Assembly: GCF_947507565.1 (NCBI RefSeq)
Contig: NC_089180.1
Coordinates: forward strand, 3,224,001 to 3,288,000
Length of the DNA: 64,000 bases
Direction of reading: 5' to 3'
Origin: Oscarella lobularis
Lineage: Eukaryota; Porifera; Homoscleromorpha; Homosclerophorida; Oscarellidae
In this document: positions 22,671 to 32,721 of the stretch, in pieces
Layout: each line of letters opens with the position of its first letter
Position numbering within the stretch: position 1 is the first letter of the stretch
Translations under genes and position numbers: made by a program
Notes under the pieces: generated by a model
Seen by the model: the letters and a program-made list of their open reading frames with translations, nothing else
What the model was told of the DNA's origin: nothing
Databases searched by the model: none

Positions 22671-23621
22671 AGATCCTCTACAGGCAGCCTCACTTTGCCA
22701 GTAGAATACTGGCACTCTCTGGCAGAGAGACTATGCTGAATATCGGCGACACACGTTTCCGCCGAGGTTGGGCGCTGAACTGCATGGATGCAGTGAAAGT
22801 CGTCAACGATAACAATTATGAGGTGCTGATTTTCTGCTGCTTTTTAAATTTCGTTTGTTGCTAGAAGAGCGTTGTCACTGCTGAGAGACTCTCTAAATAG
22901 CCGTATCTATTTAGGTTGATCGCAAATGCCCAGAGCAATTCGACATTCAAGAACGCCATCTGAACACCCAGAGAGTGAAAGGTGACTACCGACGTCTTTG
23001 GCTAACGAATTATTTCTCTATGTCAATAAATAGTTATTCTAATTAGTTAAGAAAAAGTATAATTGCGTCTTAGAGAAGTACCTGATTGCAGAAGTACGCC
23101 AGTCTGTGCAGCTCGGCGAAAACTCTCTGCTTCTGCAAAATTCTTTGTTTATCGCTTCCTTCGTAGCTGCCCGTTATAGCCTCTGCCATTAATTCGAACT
23201 GTCCAGGTGAATGCCGATCTGTAAAATCCTTCATAGCACGACGCTGTAAAACTTGCCAGTCGTGCTGTAAAAGCTTTTCACCAGATCCGGAAATGAGGCT
23301 AAGGATAATAATATATCACGTCCATAAATATTTACTAGCCCGATCCGACCAACTCTTTTCTGACTCAGCTCTCGGAGCCTGATTCTCGTCACGCAGGTCA
23401 TCAATTTGCTTCTTAGCAGCGGCCAACTGTGCGTTAGTTTTCTCTAAACGGATTAAAATCTCGTTTCCATGGACGAAACTCAGGTAAAAACCAACGAATG
23501 AGAGCAATGACCATGTTACGAGTAGCCTTTCCTCACGAAATAGGGCGCTTAGCGCGATTAAAAACAAGCGAACCGATGGTAGCATAAGCAACAATTTCAC
23601 CTTCTTCGTCTTTTTTCTCAT
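22661..23621 (-). CDS. Spliced gene of an unnamed family with a V-D-D-F-H core
   Basis: Exons read on the minus strand: 23621 to about 23335 (M-R-K-K-T-K-K, one or two hydrophobic segments, then a coiled coil L-E-K-T-N-A-Q-L-A-A-A-K-K), 23298-23082, 23017 to about 22910, and 22825-22661. The second and third join in frame across a 64-nt intron (23018-23081) to give Y-F-C-N-Q-R-N-N-S-L-A-K-D-V-G and then L-S-L-S-G-C-S and L-G-I-C-D-Q. The fourth reads I-V-I-V-D-D-F-H-C-I-H-A-V-Q-R-P-T and ends at a perfect donor GTAAGA. I recall proteins with this K-D-x-G ... D-D-F/Y-H-x-I-H-x-x-x-R-P order from invertebrate genomes but know no function; it may be transposon-derived. The join of exon 1 to exon 2 is unresolved (same frame, one TGA between), as is the exit of exon 3. 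Further exons would lie past the hAT insertion. Confidence 0.5.
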
Positions 23622-23879
23622 AATTTTCAAAATGGCGACCTGGCAACAGTCGAACCGCAATGGAGAAGTCGCTACTCTAGAAACAAAGCCCATTCAAAAG
23701 TAACCGCCTACAGGACTTATGTCGCAACCATAAGAGGGATTGCATGTGACGTCATGATCCACGTGACGTTGACCGTGGTGGACAAACTGGTGGGCGCGCC
23801 TGCGAGCAGCTGTGTGTACCGATGAGAATCCCTATCTGTCGGGGGCCGCGTACTCATCACTTGGCAACGGTCTTTCTAA

Positions 23880-25044
23880 GGCCTTTAGTATTGCCAATTT
23901 CGCTTGAGAGCATCGAACCAACCAACACCATTCCAATCCGCCGCCATAGCGTGCCACCATGCAATGTCTTTGCGAGTGCTGCAGTTCACACGCATCGGGC
24001 GATCCAAGAAACGCACCGGCGTCGCGAGATCGATTAACCGACGCACGAAATAGCGGCCAAGGCGAATAACCGTGCTGGCATGATGAAGCAGATCGATAAG
24101 CGAGAGAAGCTCCCGTTACGAGCAAACTTTCCGAGAAAGCCACCCCTCGCACAAAGAGTGGAGACGCGACAGTCTCTTCGGTGGCAAGCGAAACGAGCGC
24201 GAGACAGTGTCATGCAATCTCGATTCCAAGAAAGACGATCACAAGCGAAGGACCAGCGGTCTTTGCTTGGGCGACCGGAACGCCAAACCGCTCGCCAACG
24301 GCTAAAGCCTGCTGCAAATTCTCGGGGCACGTACATACTGCCGACGGTTTTCCGAGCCTATAAATAGGAAATCATGAATAGAGTGAATTGCCGCCGAGAC
24401 TCCACTGCAAAGCATCACGAACCCACAACCACGCTACCGCCACTGCCGAAATTTTTGTAGCCGAACGCAAGCCAAACGGGATCGTAGCATCGACAAACAC
24501 GTCCCTAGGCCAAAGCAACTCTAGTGACGCCGAATCGACGCGGTGAACAGGAATCATCCTATACGCAGTCTTGCAAGGTCAACTGGACCCCTGAAGGCGG
24601 ACAAAAACCGGCATCGTCAATTCTGCTAAAAGGCAGTGAGGCCAGCGCCAGCAAGATGCCATCGCTCACTCTTTGACTGTGAGGAAACGACAAATCCACA
24701 ATCAAGCGCCACCGACCCGGTTGATTGCTCTTCGGAATGACTCCGAACGGGCTCAGGTGCGCCGAGGAGCGCGCTTCCGAACGGATTGGGCCCCCAAGGC
24801 GACCGCACGCTCTCTTCTTGGCTAGATAGTTGTTAATCATAGCGGTATGAGACGAGGCGGTTGCGATTAGACGAAAGGAGCCGAGCCGCGCTGTAGTCGA
24901 AGCCGATTCAGAAGCCTTCTCGCAAACCGGGAAAGAAGAGACAAGAATGCACGGATGATGGCAGCAAGCACTGAGGCGAACGATAGCGGAAAAGCTCTTG
25001 ATAAACGTCGGGAAACGCAAATAGAGCAAAGGCAATGGCAGCAC
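23880..25044 (-). pseudogene. DIRS/Ngaro-type reverse transcriptase and start of RNase H
   Basis: From 25044: N-N-Y-L-A-K-K-R-A-C-G-R-L-G-G-P, S-P-F-G-V-I-P-K, G-R-W-R-L-I-V-D-L-S-F-P (reverse transcriptase motif with Asp), R-V-S-D-G-I; after frame changes R-M-I-P-V-H, V-D-A-T-I-P-F-G-L-R-S-A, then I-H-D-F-L-F-I-G at about 24335 where the family has Y-x-D-D-F, so the catalytic pair is damaged. F-L-G-I-E-I and L-I-D-L-L-H-H-A-S-T-V follow, and D-I-A-W-W-H-A-M-A-A-D-W-N-G-V near 23930 marks the RNase H side. Order and motifs fit tyrosine-recombinase retroelements (DIRS/Ngaro). At least three frameshifts. A recombinase fragment lies on the same strand at 26814-27205, but on the wrong side for a single intact element. 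Confidence 0.8.
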
Positions 25045-25394
25045 AGCGAATCATGTGACGGGTTATAGTGAAGGACGTGTACTACCGGTAGCACGCTGGG
25101 TCAGTTACTAAGTAGATTAATGCTCAGAAGAAAGTGTACTACGCTTCGGCGCCTCACAAGGATTCACACCTACAAATTCATTTATTGCTTCATCCGTGTT
25201 AAAGTTGCATACACCGCGTTGAATCCTGTGATATAGCTCGTGCAGTTCCAGCGCAAGGAGACCATCCTTTTATCGGCTACGTTGAATTAGTCAGTGATGC
25301 CTGTACAACCGTAGTGTGGCTGCGATGACATCGTCTTCTGGCGGATCATCCTCAGTAAGGCAGTTGAAAGTAGTCGCATCGTGAAAACGCAGAA

Positions 25395-25767
25395 GGATAT
25401 TGAAGAGAGTATTCTTCGAGGGCCCAAAGCGAATGTCAACGAGGTTTTTGAAGCCGGTTCAAGATCACCTGAAGTTCAAAAGTTTCAGTTGACCGTTCTT
25501 CGTCATCTCGCAGCCGATAGCAAGACGCCCGAGACAGATCGGTATTTTGTGAATCAACTTGGATGTTCACTGACCCGTGAAGAACGACGACAAGCGATAT
25601 CTGAGCTAATGAAGAATGACTTGATTCGGTTTACTAGTCTCACAAGTTTTGCGATACACAGTAAAGCGGTCAGGTACTTAGTGAGACATAATACGGACCA
25701 TTTTCTAATCAGTGAGAAATGTAATTGTCTTTACACTAAGTCCAAAGTCGAATTCGAAAAAAAATAA
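25395..25767 (+). CDS. Unidentified helical exon
   Basis: A frame of about 125 codons (K-D-I-E-E-S-I-L-R-G-P-K ... L-T-R-E-E-R-R-Q-A-I-S-E-L) ends at a TAA at 25765. It has protein-like composition and may begin at an acceptor A-C-G-C-A-G at 25389-25394 rather than at the GTG at 25381. No domain recognised. It might be an upstream exon of the SWIM gene 250 bases on, but no in-frame donor links them. Confidence 0.35.
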
Positions 25768-26022
25768 TCGGCTTTTTGTCGCTATGGAGAGAGAAAAAAC
25801 CGAAATTCATCAAATATTTTGAAGAAAACTATGTCATTCGGCAAGGTTTTTAGTCTCTAACGTTTTAAAATATAACAATACCTAAGGAAGGACGCAATGT
25901 GTAGAAAATTGGGCCACAGCGTATAGAAATTTTCATCATTCGGACGTGGAAACAAATATGCTTGTGAAGAGGTAACAATTATTTGTTTTTTGGGCAAGTG
26001 GCGTTTTTGAAAATTCTTTCAG

Positions 26023-26583
26023 CTTTCACAGCAAATTGAAAATGACGTATTTTGGAGGGAAAGTCTGCCGACGAGTAGACCCCCTTTTGGAAACTCTTTT
26101 GCGCTTTGAAAAGGATGAAACAGCGGACACCATTCGCAAAGAGCACCTCGGCAAAGAGACCCCGAAGACAAAGAAGGATCGCTGTCGTCATTTGCAAGCT
26201 TTGGAAATTCCTGACAGCGCCATAAAGGTACCAATTTAAAAAGCTATTTTTCACTAAAACACTATAAATATATTGGACTTTAGAGACAATCGGAAGGTGT
26301 ATGGCGGGTCGGCGATTCCGTTGTAAAGTATGATGAATGCCCAGAAAGTGATAGCAGTCGTACCTGCGATGAGGGTGACTGTAATCACAACTGCACATGC
26401 TCCTGCTTTGATTATGAAACGGGGCACGTTTGCAAGCACCTTCACAAAGTGGCAAGTGCCATGTTCAGGAATAAGTCGGATTCAGAAATGGTGCCTTATA
26501 TCATTTCATCTACACAGCGCAGTGATCCTGAGGGCTTTTTTATCACGCATCATACAAACTTGACTCTGTATAAGGGTTACTAG
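26023..26583 (+). CDS. SWIM-type zinc-finger gene, two exons at the 3' end
   Basis: Exon 26023-26227 follows a T-rich acceptor and reads Y-F-G-G-K-V-C-R-R-V-D-P-L-L-E-T-L-L, a motif that in related invertebrate proteins (R-R-x-D-x-L-x-x-x-L) precedes the zinc finger. A 56-nt GT..AG intron (26228-26283) joins in phase 0 to 26284-26583, with W-R-V-G-D-S-V-V then C-T-C-S-C-F-D-Y-E-T-G-H-V-C-K-H-L-H, a C-x-C-x(n)-C-x-H SWIM finger, and a TAG at 26581. SWIM fingers bind DNA or protein and occur in MuDR-type transposases and host regulators. Both exons are open without lesion, so this could be live; earlier exons are not identified. Confidence 0.65.
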
Positions 26584-26813
26584 GGGTGGCCTGATACTTA
26601 TGTACTGTATATCATACATATGCTATCATACCTTTTGTCCCCATCGGCGCTTCATAACCATGGGCATGTAAGCTAGGCGTCCTCAAACTAACACCCCGAG
26701 CACAAGTCGGGCGTGGGGCTATGCGCCGTGACCAACGACGCGTGATCACCAAATCAGGGAGCTTGCACGCATACCAAAGAAATAATAACACGCGATCGCG
26801 ACCCAACGAACTC

Positions 26814-27205
26814 TCAGACGGCCCGAATTGTCTCTAAACGCGGCGATCTCTTCTGAGTGGAGCCGGATGTACCGCTGGTACGCTTCCATCTCCCCAGCGT
26901 TTGGATCGTCGAGTCCTCCAAGCCGCGCGGTGCTGCTGTCGACGCCGCCCCAATGCGAAAGCTGTAACCTGGCAAATGCGTACGACCAACATCGTCCTTG
27001 ACAGTGGACGCCAATTGTGATGAAGAAATATTGGGCCCGACTCCCAGCCGCGAATGATCAGGTACGCTAGTATCGCTCTCACAGGGCATAGATCCGAGTC
27101 CGTAAGCCCCAAGTACACGTCTACCCCTCGCCGGACTGGATCCGTCTTCATCTTCTCTAAGTATGCCTCTCCATTCTGTTGCCAGAATTGTTTCAGGTCT
27201 GGCAA
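26814..27205 (-). pseudogene. Tyrosine recombinase C-terminal half (DIRS/Ngaro-type), copy 1
   Basis: From 27205: K-T-D-P-V-R-R-G-V-D-V-Y-L-G, S-D-L-C-P-V-R-A-I-L-A-Y, then after a frameshift Y-S-F-R-I-G-A-A-S-T-A-A (family norm H-S-F-R-I-G-A-A, with the His changed to Tyr) and L-G-R-W-K; a second shift brings E-A-Y-Q-R-Y-I-R near 26870 with the catalytic Tyr. This is the catalytic half of a lambda-integrase-type recombinase of YR retroelements. The N-terminal half is absent. Confidence 0.8.
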
Positions 27206-27800
27206 AAACTAGTGAGTATTGCTCTAGTTGAAGAACCTAAGTCGAAAAAATAAAAAATTTGCATTTACACGAGCCGACGTCAGTGAACTTTGTTGCCGTA
27301 TCTTTCGTCTGTGAATTTGACAATCACGCTGTCTGACCCCACTGAGCAAGAAACATCAATGGGCGAAACGCCTCCTTGATTTTGAGATGTTTGCCATTAA
27401 AGACTCCATCAGTGGGTAGAGAAGGAAACAACTCTTCAGGGCGCTGTGGCTCCTTGTACTAAAATACTTTTGAGACGATCGACGGCGCAGCGCAAATTAG
27501 AGAGGAATTGCCGTATAGGCTGCAACGTGTAGGAGAGATCCACTGAGGCCAATCTTTCCCACGGAAAGTTCCTCGACTCGTAACAACGCTGAACAGAAAA
27601 ATTTTATTTGTTAAAAGGGTAGCGGCATAACATAGAAAGAGTCCGCCAGTGCCGAGATTTCCGTTCGGACCCCATTTTGGAGGAAGCTTCTCACGAAAGT
27701 CTTTGTGTATCTGAAGAAGAGGGTCGCTAGTCGTAAAGACACGCAATTTTCCTTTATAACGAAAATGACGATTACGTCTTCGTAAAGAAAAGCTCCGTCC
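27206..27800. other. No certain gene
   Basis: A minus-strand frame overlapping 27459-27914 reads L-R-V-F-T-T-S-D-P-L-L-Q-I-H-K-D-F-R-E-K-L and is protein-like in part, but no family is recognised and no splice model could be fixed. Confidence 0.3.
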
Positions 27801-27805
27801 TTTGG

Positions 27806-28239
27806 ATACGGCCCTTACTTCGTTGTGGCTTACCATCCGCTTCGTTTGATTTTGCTTCTTCGGATCCCGCTGCCGCCGCCGTGTCACACCGATCATCAAT
27901 TTTCGCCTCTTCAATCTTCACAGATTTACTCTTCTTTTTTGAATTTGTTCCTTCGGATCCCGCCGATCCAGAAGATTTCTCCTTATCAGATTTCTTTTTT
28001 CTTCAGATCTGACTGATTTCGTTTCTGCTGTCTTCGCTCCTCTCGTTTCCAACTTGTAACGCCTCCTCCAAACAAGCATCGACAACCTTCATCAGTTCGG
28101 CCTCGCTTTTCTGTTCTTTTTGACCTCCCAAGTGTTGGAGTAGTCTTGCGTAGCCGCACCCTCCGCCTTGGTGTTGATATCCACACCAGGAGAGGGTCTG
28201 GTGACATCCCTTTGACGTCTCTGTGTTCCGCTGCCTCAA
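27806..28239 (-). CDS. Possible exons of an unidentified lysine/glutamate-rich protein
   Basis: The frame from 28239 (G-G-G-C-G-Y-A-R-L-L-Q-H-L-G-G-Q-K then E-A-E-L-M-K-V-V-D-A-C-L) stops at 28003; a neighbouring frame continues K-K-S-D-K-E-K-S-S-G-S and A-A-A-A-G-S-E-E-A-K-S-N-E-A-D-G to a GTAAGCC donor near 27830. The join would need a very short intron or a one-base shift. No domain recognised. Confidence 0.25.
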
Positions 28240-28796
28240 TTATCGAGGGGGATATTTGGTAGACACATGTCGCGTTGCCATAGCGTGTCGCACGCGACGA
28301 GTAGCAACGTTAGTCTTACGGTAGAATCGATCAGAAGCTCTGTGTTCGGTATATCGAGATTCGCGCAGCAAAAACCAAGTCGGCTTCAGACATAAACTAG
28401 CTGACTAACCGGCTTCGCCCGGGTCGGGAGCAGGAGATTCTAAGGTTTTCGATGAACCCTGTGGCAGACACTTGGAAAGGCTTAACTTTCCGTGTTACTT
28501 CCAACACTGCCATTATGTCTGCGCTTCTGGAACCTAAATCGTATTTGTGGACCCGCCCTCGGTACGCTTTGGGGAGCAAGACCCACTCCTGCTAAGGTGA
28601 GTACCCGGCTTTGCCCGTTGTGCGGAATTTTTTTGACAGGTAGAGATAGGGCACGTGGTTTGACTTGCTTGGGTAAGAGTTTCAAAGTATTGGTACTTCT
28701 TTGTGGCGTAGGTTCGTTGTTCGTGTATCGAAAAAAGTGTAGCAGGACGCATTTTTACTTTATTTAATTAAAACAGGATGAAAAGTCAAAGATTGA

Positions 28797-28952
28797 GGCC
28801 AACAGGCCAAACGTGGCGTTTAAGGTAACTACCGCCAGAAAAAGTTCCTTTTAGGAAAAAACGTAGATGCAAGAAATGGCCAAAGGGCCAAAATAGTTCA
28901 AATTAGATGGGCCAAGAAGGCCAAAACGTTTTGGCGTTTAAAGAAACTACGT
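28797..28952. repeat. Imperfect direct repeat with G-G-C-C-A-A-A motifs
   Basis: G-G-C-C-A-A-A-C-G-T-G-G-C-G-T-T-T-A-A-G near 28805 and G-G-C-C-A-A-A-A-C-G-T-T-T-T-G-G-C-G-T-T-T-A near 28919 are followed by similar A-A-A/C-T-A-C sequences, with further G-G-C-C-A-A copies between. About 115 bases separate the two copies. Confidence 0.5.
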
Positions 28953-30414
28953 TGTTTTTTGTGTTGTAGAGTTACGTCACTTTGGAAAAACAGAAGGAAC
29001 GTCAAGTTGAAGAACGGAAGCGGAACCACGATGGGTGGTTTGTCGACGGCGCGAAGGTGACTTTCGAGAAGAAAGCGCCGACTGTTGTCTGGTTGGAAGA
29101 GTTGTGGAAAGATCCGAAAGAGTGTCTTCGCGCTCGCCGTCGGCCTCATCATCGTTCGTTGTTGTTTGCAATTTTTCTTGATTGCAAGCATTGTTGATTT
29201 GTAGAGGGATTGTTGGCCTTCCGAAGCCATTTCTTCGAAGAGGTTGCGTCTAGCATGTCGCTTAGGAGAGGAAGTTCTTTGAGGATAGGAGACGTCAACT
29301 ATAGACTGATAACGCAAATATTCCACATTGAACTTTGGAACATCAAGGAGAGTGTATTGCGTTATATCGCTGATGGCTTTGCGCGCAATCTTTGAAATGG
29401 TCGTAGACGTAGCGGTCAGTTGAACTCTGACGGAGTCGTCGTTCTGGAGAGTGAGATAAGCCGAGATTTCACGGGAAGAGTGTCGGACATGAGAAGAGTT
29501 TCCACAGGAGTTGCATCGAACATAGGGTTCTGTTGTTTCAATGAGAAAGGCTTCACCGGTATCGCAGGCGGTGCACGCGTAGTAGGACTTAAAATTATTC
29601 ATCCCAATCACGGTCGCATTCTTGAAGAGGTTGTGCGATTCTCTTTTGAAGTGCGTCAACGGTGCGACTTCTCCGATGTCCTGAAATGGTTTAATTTCGC
29701 ATCCGTTTTTCAAGGAACGGCCCATTTGTACTTGACTGGTGAAGTTTCCCCAGAGAGTAGCAGTAGGCGACGCGGACCCGTCGGAGATTCCAACTTTCCG
29801 TATCGGGGTGGTATATGATCTTTTCGTGAATACGTAACGGCAGAAACATCTAGGACTTTGGCCGCAAAGTCGGCCAAATTGGGAACTTGCTTCTGCAGGT
29901 CCTTCAAGAGAATCTTCTATGGAATTTGCGGAGTTGCATCCGTGTGGGTACGGACGTTCATCTTCTGCGGAGATCTGAGGATGGACGTTCTCTCAGTTAG
30001 TTTTCTTCCATCGTGTTTGTGTAGGTGTTCCTCTTGAGAAGCGCATTGCAGAAGGAGACGGTTTCGTTTCGATTAACAGTGTCGACCAACTTGTCTCGCT
30101 TGCGCGGATAAAAAGAGATGAATCGAATACGACCAGATTCGTCTTTGGCGTATCCGTGGTAAAACTGTGATCCGCTTTCAGCAAGGGTCAGATCGGATAG
30201 AACGTCAATCTTTGCGTGGAACGTCCCAAAGTAACCTGGGTGTGCGTGTAGACATTAGGTCTCATAACAAAACAACAAATTTAAATTGTGACGTTACCGA
30301 CGGTGGAGTCGTATATGCGCTTATGCAAGAAAAATGCTTGAGCGGAGAAGAGTGAGCATTGGGTGAAACGGAAGTTGAAGTCGTCGGTAAAGCGGAGGCA
30401 CTATGTTGAGCCAT
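28898..30414 (-). pseudogene. RPA1-like OB-fold/zinc-finger protein of Helitron type, copy 2
   Basis: Reading from 30414 (M-A-Q-H-S-A-S): after an unresolved junction, F-H-A-K-I-D-V-L-S-D-L-T then F-Y-H-G-Y-A-K-D-E-S-G-R-I-R-F at about 30150 (first OB fold); V-G-I-S-D-G-S-A-S-P-T-A-T-L-W-G-N-F near 29770 (second OB fold); then C-T-A-C-D-T-G ... R-C-N-S-C-G-N near 29540, a four-cysteine zinc finger, and V-R-V-Q-L-T-A-T (third OB fold). This is the layout of the RPA 70-kDa DNA-binding core. Helitrons of plants and invertebrates carry such proteins. Frame changes occur near 30000 and 29850, so it is probably not translated intact. Confidence 0.65.
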
Positions 30415-32158
30415 AGCTGTAGGAGAGACAGAAGCGTAAGAACTTATAGGATGAAGTAAAAAGATTAAATTATTGTAAAGTCGCCATTAAAAGCCGCGGC
30501 TGAAGTCAATAGTAGCCGCAGAAAAAGTGCGGTTTCTATTCGAGCGTGTGGGTCATATTTCTTTTAAAAACGTTTCAAGTGGTATCGGAGACGCATTGCC
30601 TTATGCAAAAAGCAGTTTAGCGCCTTTTTCAAGTTAGTGCGCCTCTTTTCCTCTACGATAAAGAAAAATTTTCTGCGACTTTTATTCGAGAGCGGCTTTT
30701 ATTTAAGGGCAGCTTTTAATTAATGGCGACTTTACGGTAGGAGTTTTGCCTGAAAAATTGTGACAACGAAGGATCGACGACAGTTGAGTAAATAAAAAAG
30801 CGCGGTTCAAGATCTAAAGACGCAAGGATAATTGGAAACAGAAGCGTAATTTTGTTATCCGTAATGTTTTTGTTCGCTATAGCGAAATGTTGGAGTGCGA
30901 GGCGAAAGGTGAACGCGAAAGATGATGGACAGTTGTATAAATGTCTCCTCGCGAAGTCTTCAACCTTCGCCCGGTTGATCGTTAGTGAACTTTTCGTTCT
31001 TCACTAGAACGGTGCAAAAGTTATTTAAATGCATTTCTAGATGAATTTATGCAGTGTGAACAAAATGCTTCCTTTATTCTACTTACTCGAAATGCCTTCT
31101 AGCAATACCAGACATTATCCAGATACGTTCTATTCTAGCGATTAATCACTAAACTGACTCTAATAGCATCCTCCACTTACCTTAGAGAAACCCTTGCTCT
31201 CCTTCTCTTCAAACCAAGAAAACGAAGTCGCCTCTTGAAATAGACTCTCCCTGTTTTCGCTCGAGAAAGAGGCACATCTCAGTAAAGTCAGACCATCGCG
31301 AAAGCAGGTCTCAACCGTCAATTGCGTCATCGCTGACGCTTGGTAAGACAACGGTCGCCAAGTCTAGCACAGCGTGCGGTGGGCCAAGTGCGGACGAGTC
31401 CCCGTATAGCAGGAAGAAGAGTACAGTGTACAGTGTCATGTTTAATCGCTGAAAATGTTTGTCTACACTAGAAAAGTCTCAATTAATAAATTAATGAATA
31501 AAATTGAAACACATTTGAGTACCAGATCTTTCATGATGAATACCCTTTGTTATATTTAAATTGTCATAAGTCAGAATTGTAGGCGTTAATTGGGCTTTTG
31601 CTGGAGCAACCGCTCTGTTAGCAACAGATTTGAAGTAGTCTCAAGAATGAGTGTAGGATGCCGCGAACCCCAAGCGGTTCATTCCCCTCATAACCTAATT
31701 TTAGTACAGTAATACCGTATTTTTTAGATAAGACCCTTGTGGCTGAAAATACGTACCTGTTTACTTGTTGCATGACTCATCAAATTTCGGAACCAATTTC
31801 GGCGAGAGGCCTGGTTTGTGAAATGGCGAATGCAGCAAGACCAAGGTTCCCTCATCCAGAGCAACAGGTAGATGCTTTGCGTTATAGAGCTTCTTCCTAG
31901 CGGCATCTGACTTCCCCTGACTTTTCCTAGCCAGAGTGAACGCTTTGCCGATTCTCTTCGTCAGATCGACTCCGTATTGATAAACGTCTTCGCGGACAGA
32001 TCCGTCAAGATCTTCTCATACGTCTATCTGCATCTCATCGCCACGCCCGTTTCCGATCGAATGGACCGCCCCCGCTACCGTCGGATCGCCCTCGCGTTTT
32101 GTCTTCTCCAATTCCTTCCTCCGGCGATAGCACTGGCTCTCTCGTGTGTTTCATTTTC
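30415..32158. other. 1.7 kb without a supportable gene
   Basis: AT-rich, with several A/T runs around 30460-30720 and 31440-31560. No domain or coherent exon seen on either strand. Confidence 0.4.
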
Positions 32159-32521
32159 TTACAGTAGTCGCATCGTTTCGGAGCGGGTTGCTGTTCCAGA
32201 TGCGCGTGACTGCTTGTCGAGAGATTCTCGTATTCTTCGTTGGTGTTCCATGAGTTCTTCGATCAGACGAGTTTGCCTTCGGATGATTATTTCTAGATCC
32301 GGCGCGTCCGATCGGTTACGGATGGTCGTCCGCGCTGCCTCGTTGCGATTACGATTGATTGAACGCCGATTCCTCGTCTGCTGCGCGCCCGTTAGCACGG
32401 CCAAGCTTTCGCTCGCCGCTTTGGCGCCCGCCTTCCAGATCTTTTCGCCGACACGCGCCGTTTCCTTCTTCGTAGCCGTTTTCCGGCAATTCGCCGTCTT
32501 CTTTCTTCCTTCCGGCAACAC
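32159..32521 (-). CDS. Basic coiled-coil frame, possible retroelement gag
   Basis: 120 codons, rich in Arg/Lys/Glu, with a heptad-like segment R-Q-T-R-L-I-E-E-L-M-E-H-Q-R-R-I-R. It lies 200 bases downstream (on the same strand) of a tyrosine recombinase remnant. Gag proteins of YR elements can look like this, but the opposite strand is open too and no homolog is recognised. Confidence 0.2.
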   Translation of the reverse strand: MLPEGRKKTANCRKTATKKETARVGEKIWKAGAKAASESLAVLTGAQQTRNRRSINRNRNEAARTTIRNRSDAPDLEIIIRRQTRLIEELMEHQRRIRESLDKQSRASGTATRSETMRLL

Positions 32522-32721
32522 TGGAGCAGCCTAAGAAGTGAGGAAACATGACGAGGAGGACACCATCGTTCGAATTCGAACTTCCGGTTAGGCTCGCGAG
32601 CGTCAGACTAAGACGAGGCGTCTTTCATCCCTTACCTTGAAGCGGAGCCGCCACGTAGGCTAGGAACGCAGAAACTGGGCACACCCCTCCCGGCGGAAGC
32701 TGACCCAAAAAAGACAAACGC

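Noticed and set aside
22680-23030. Plus-strand gene with exons ending at an AATAAA near 23025
   Set aside because: The frames looked good (for example G-D-T-R-F-R-R-G-W) but the minus strand gives better splice phases and a recognisable family order, so the plus frames are treated as shadows.
23299-23335. A 37-nt intron joining exon 1 to exon 2 of the V-D-D-F-H gene
   Set aside because: GT and AG are present but the join puts exon 2 in a frame that stops after about 22 codons; no satisfactory alternative was found, so the join is left open.
31977-32534. 185-codon plus-strand frame
   Set aside because: Leu/Ser/Arg-rich without domain; the opposite strand has a more plausible charged frame.
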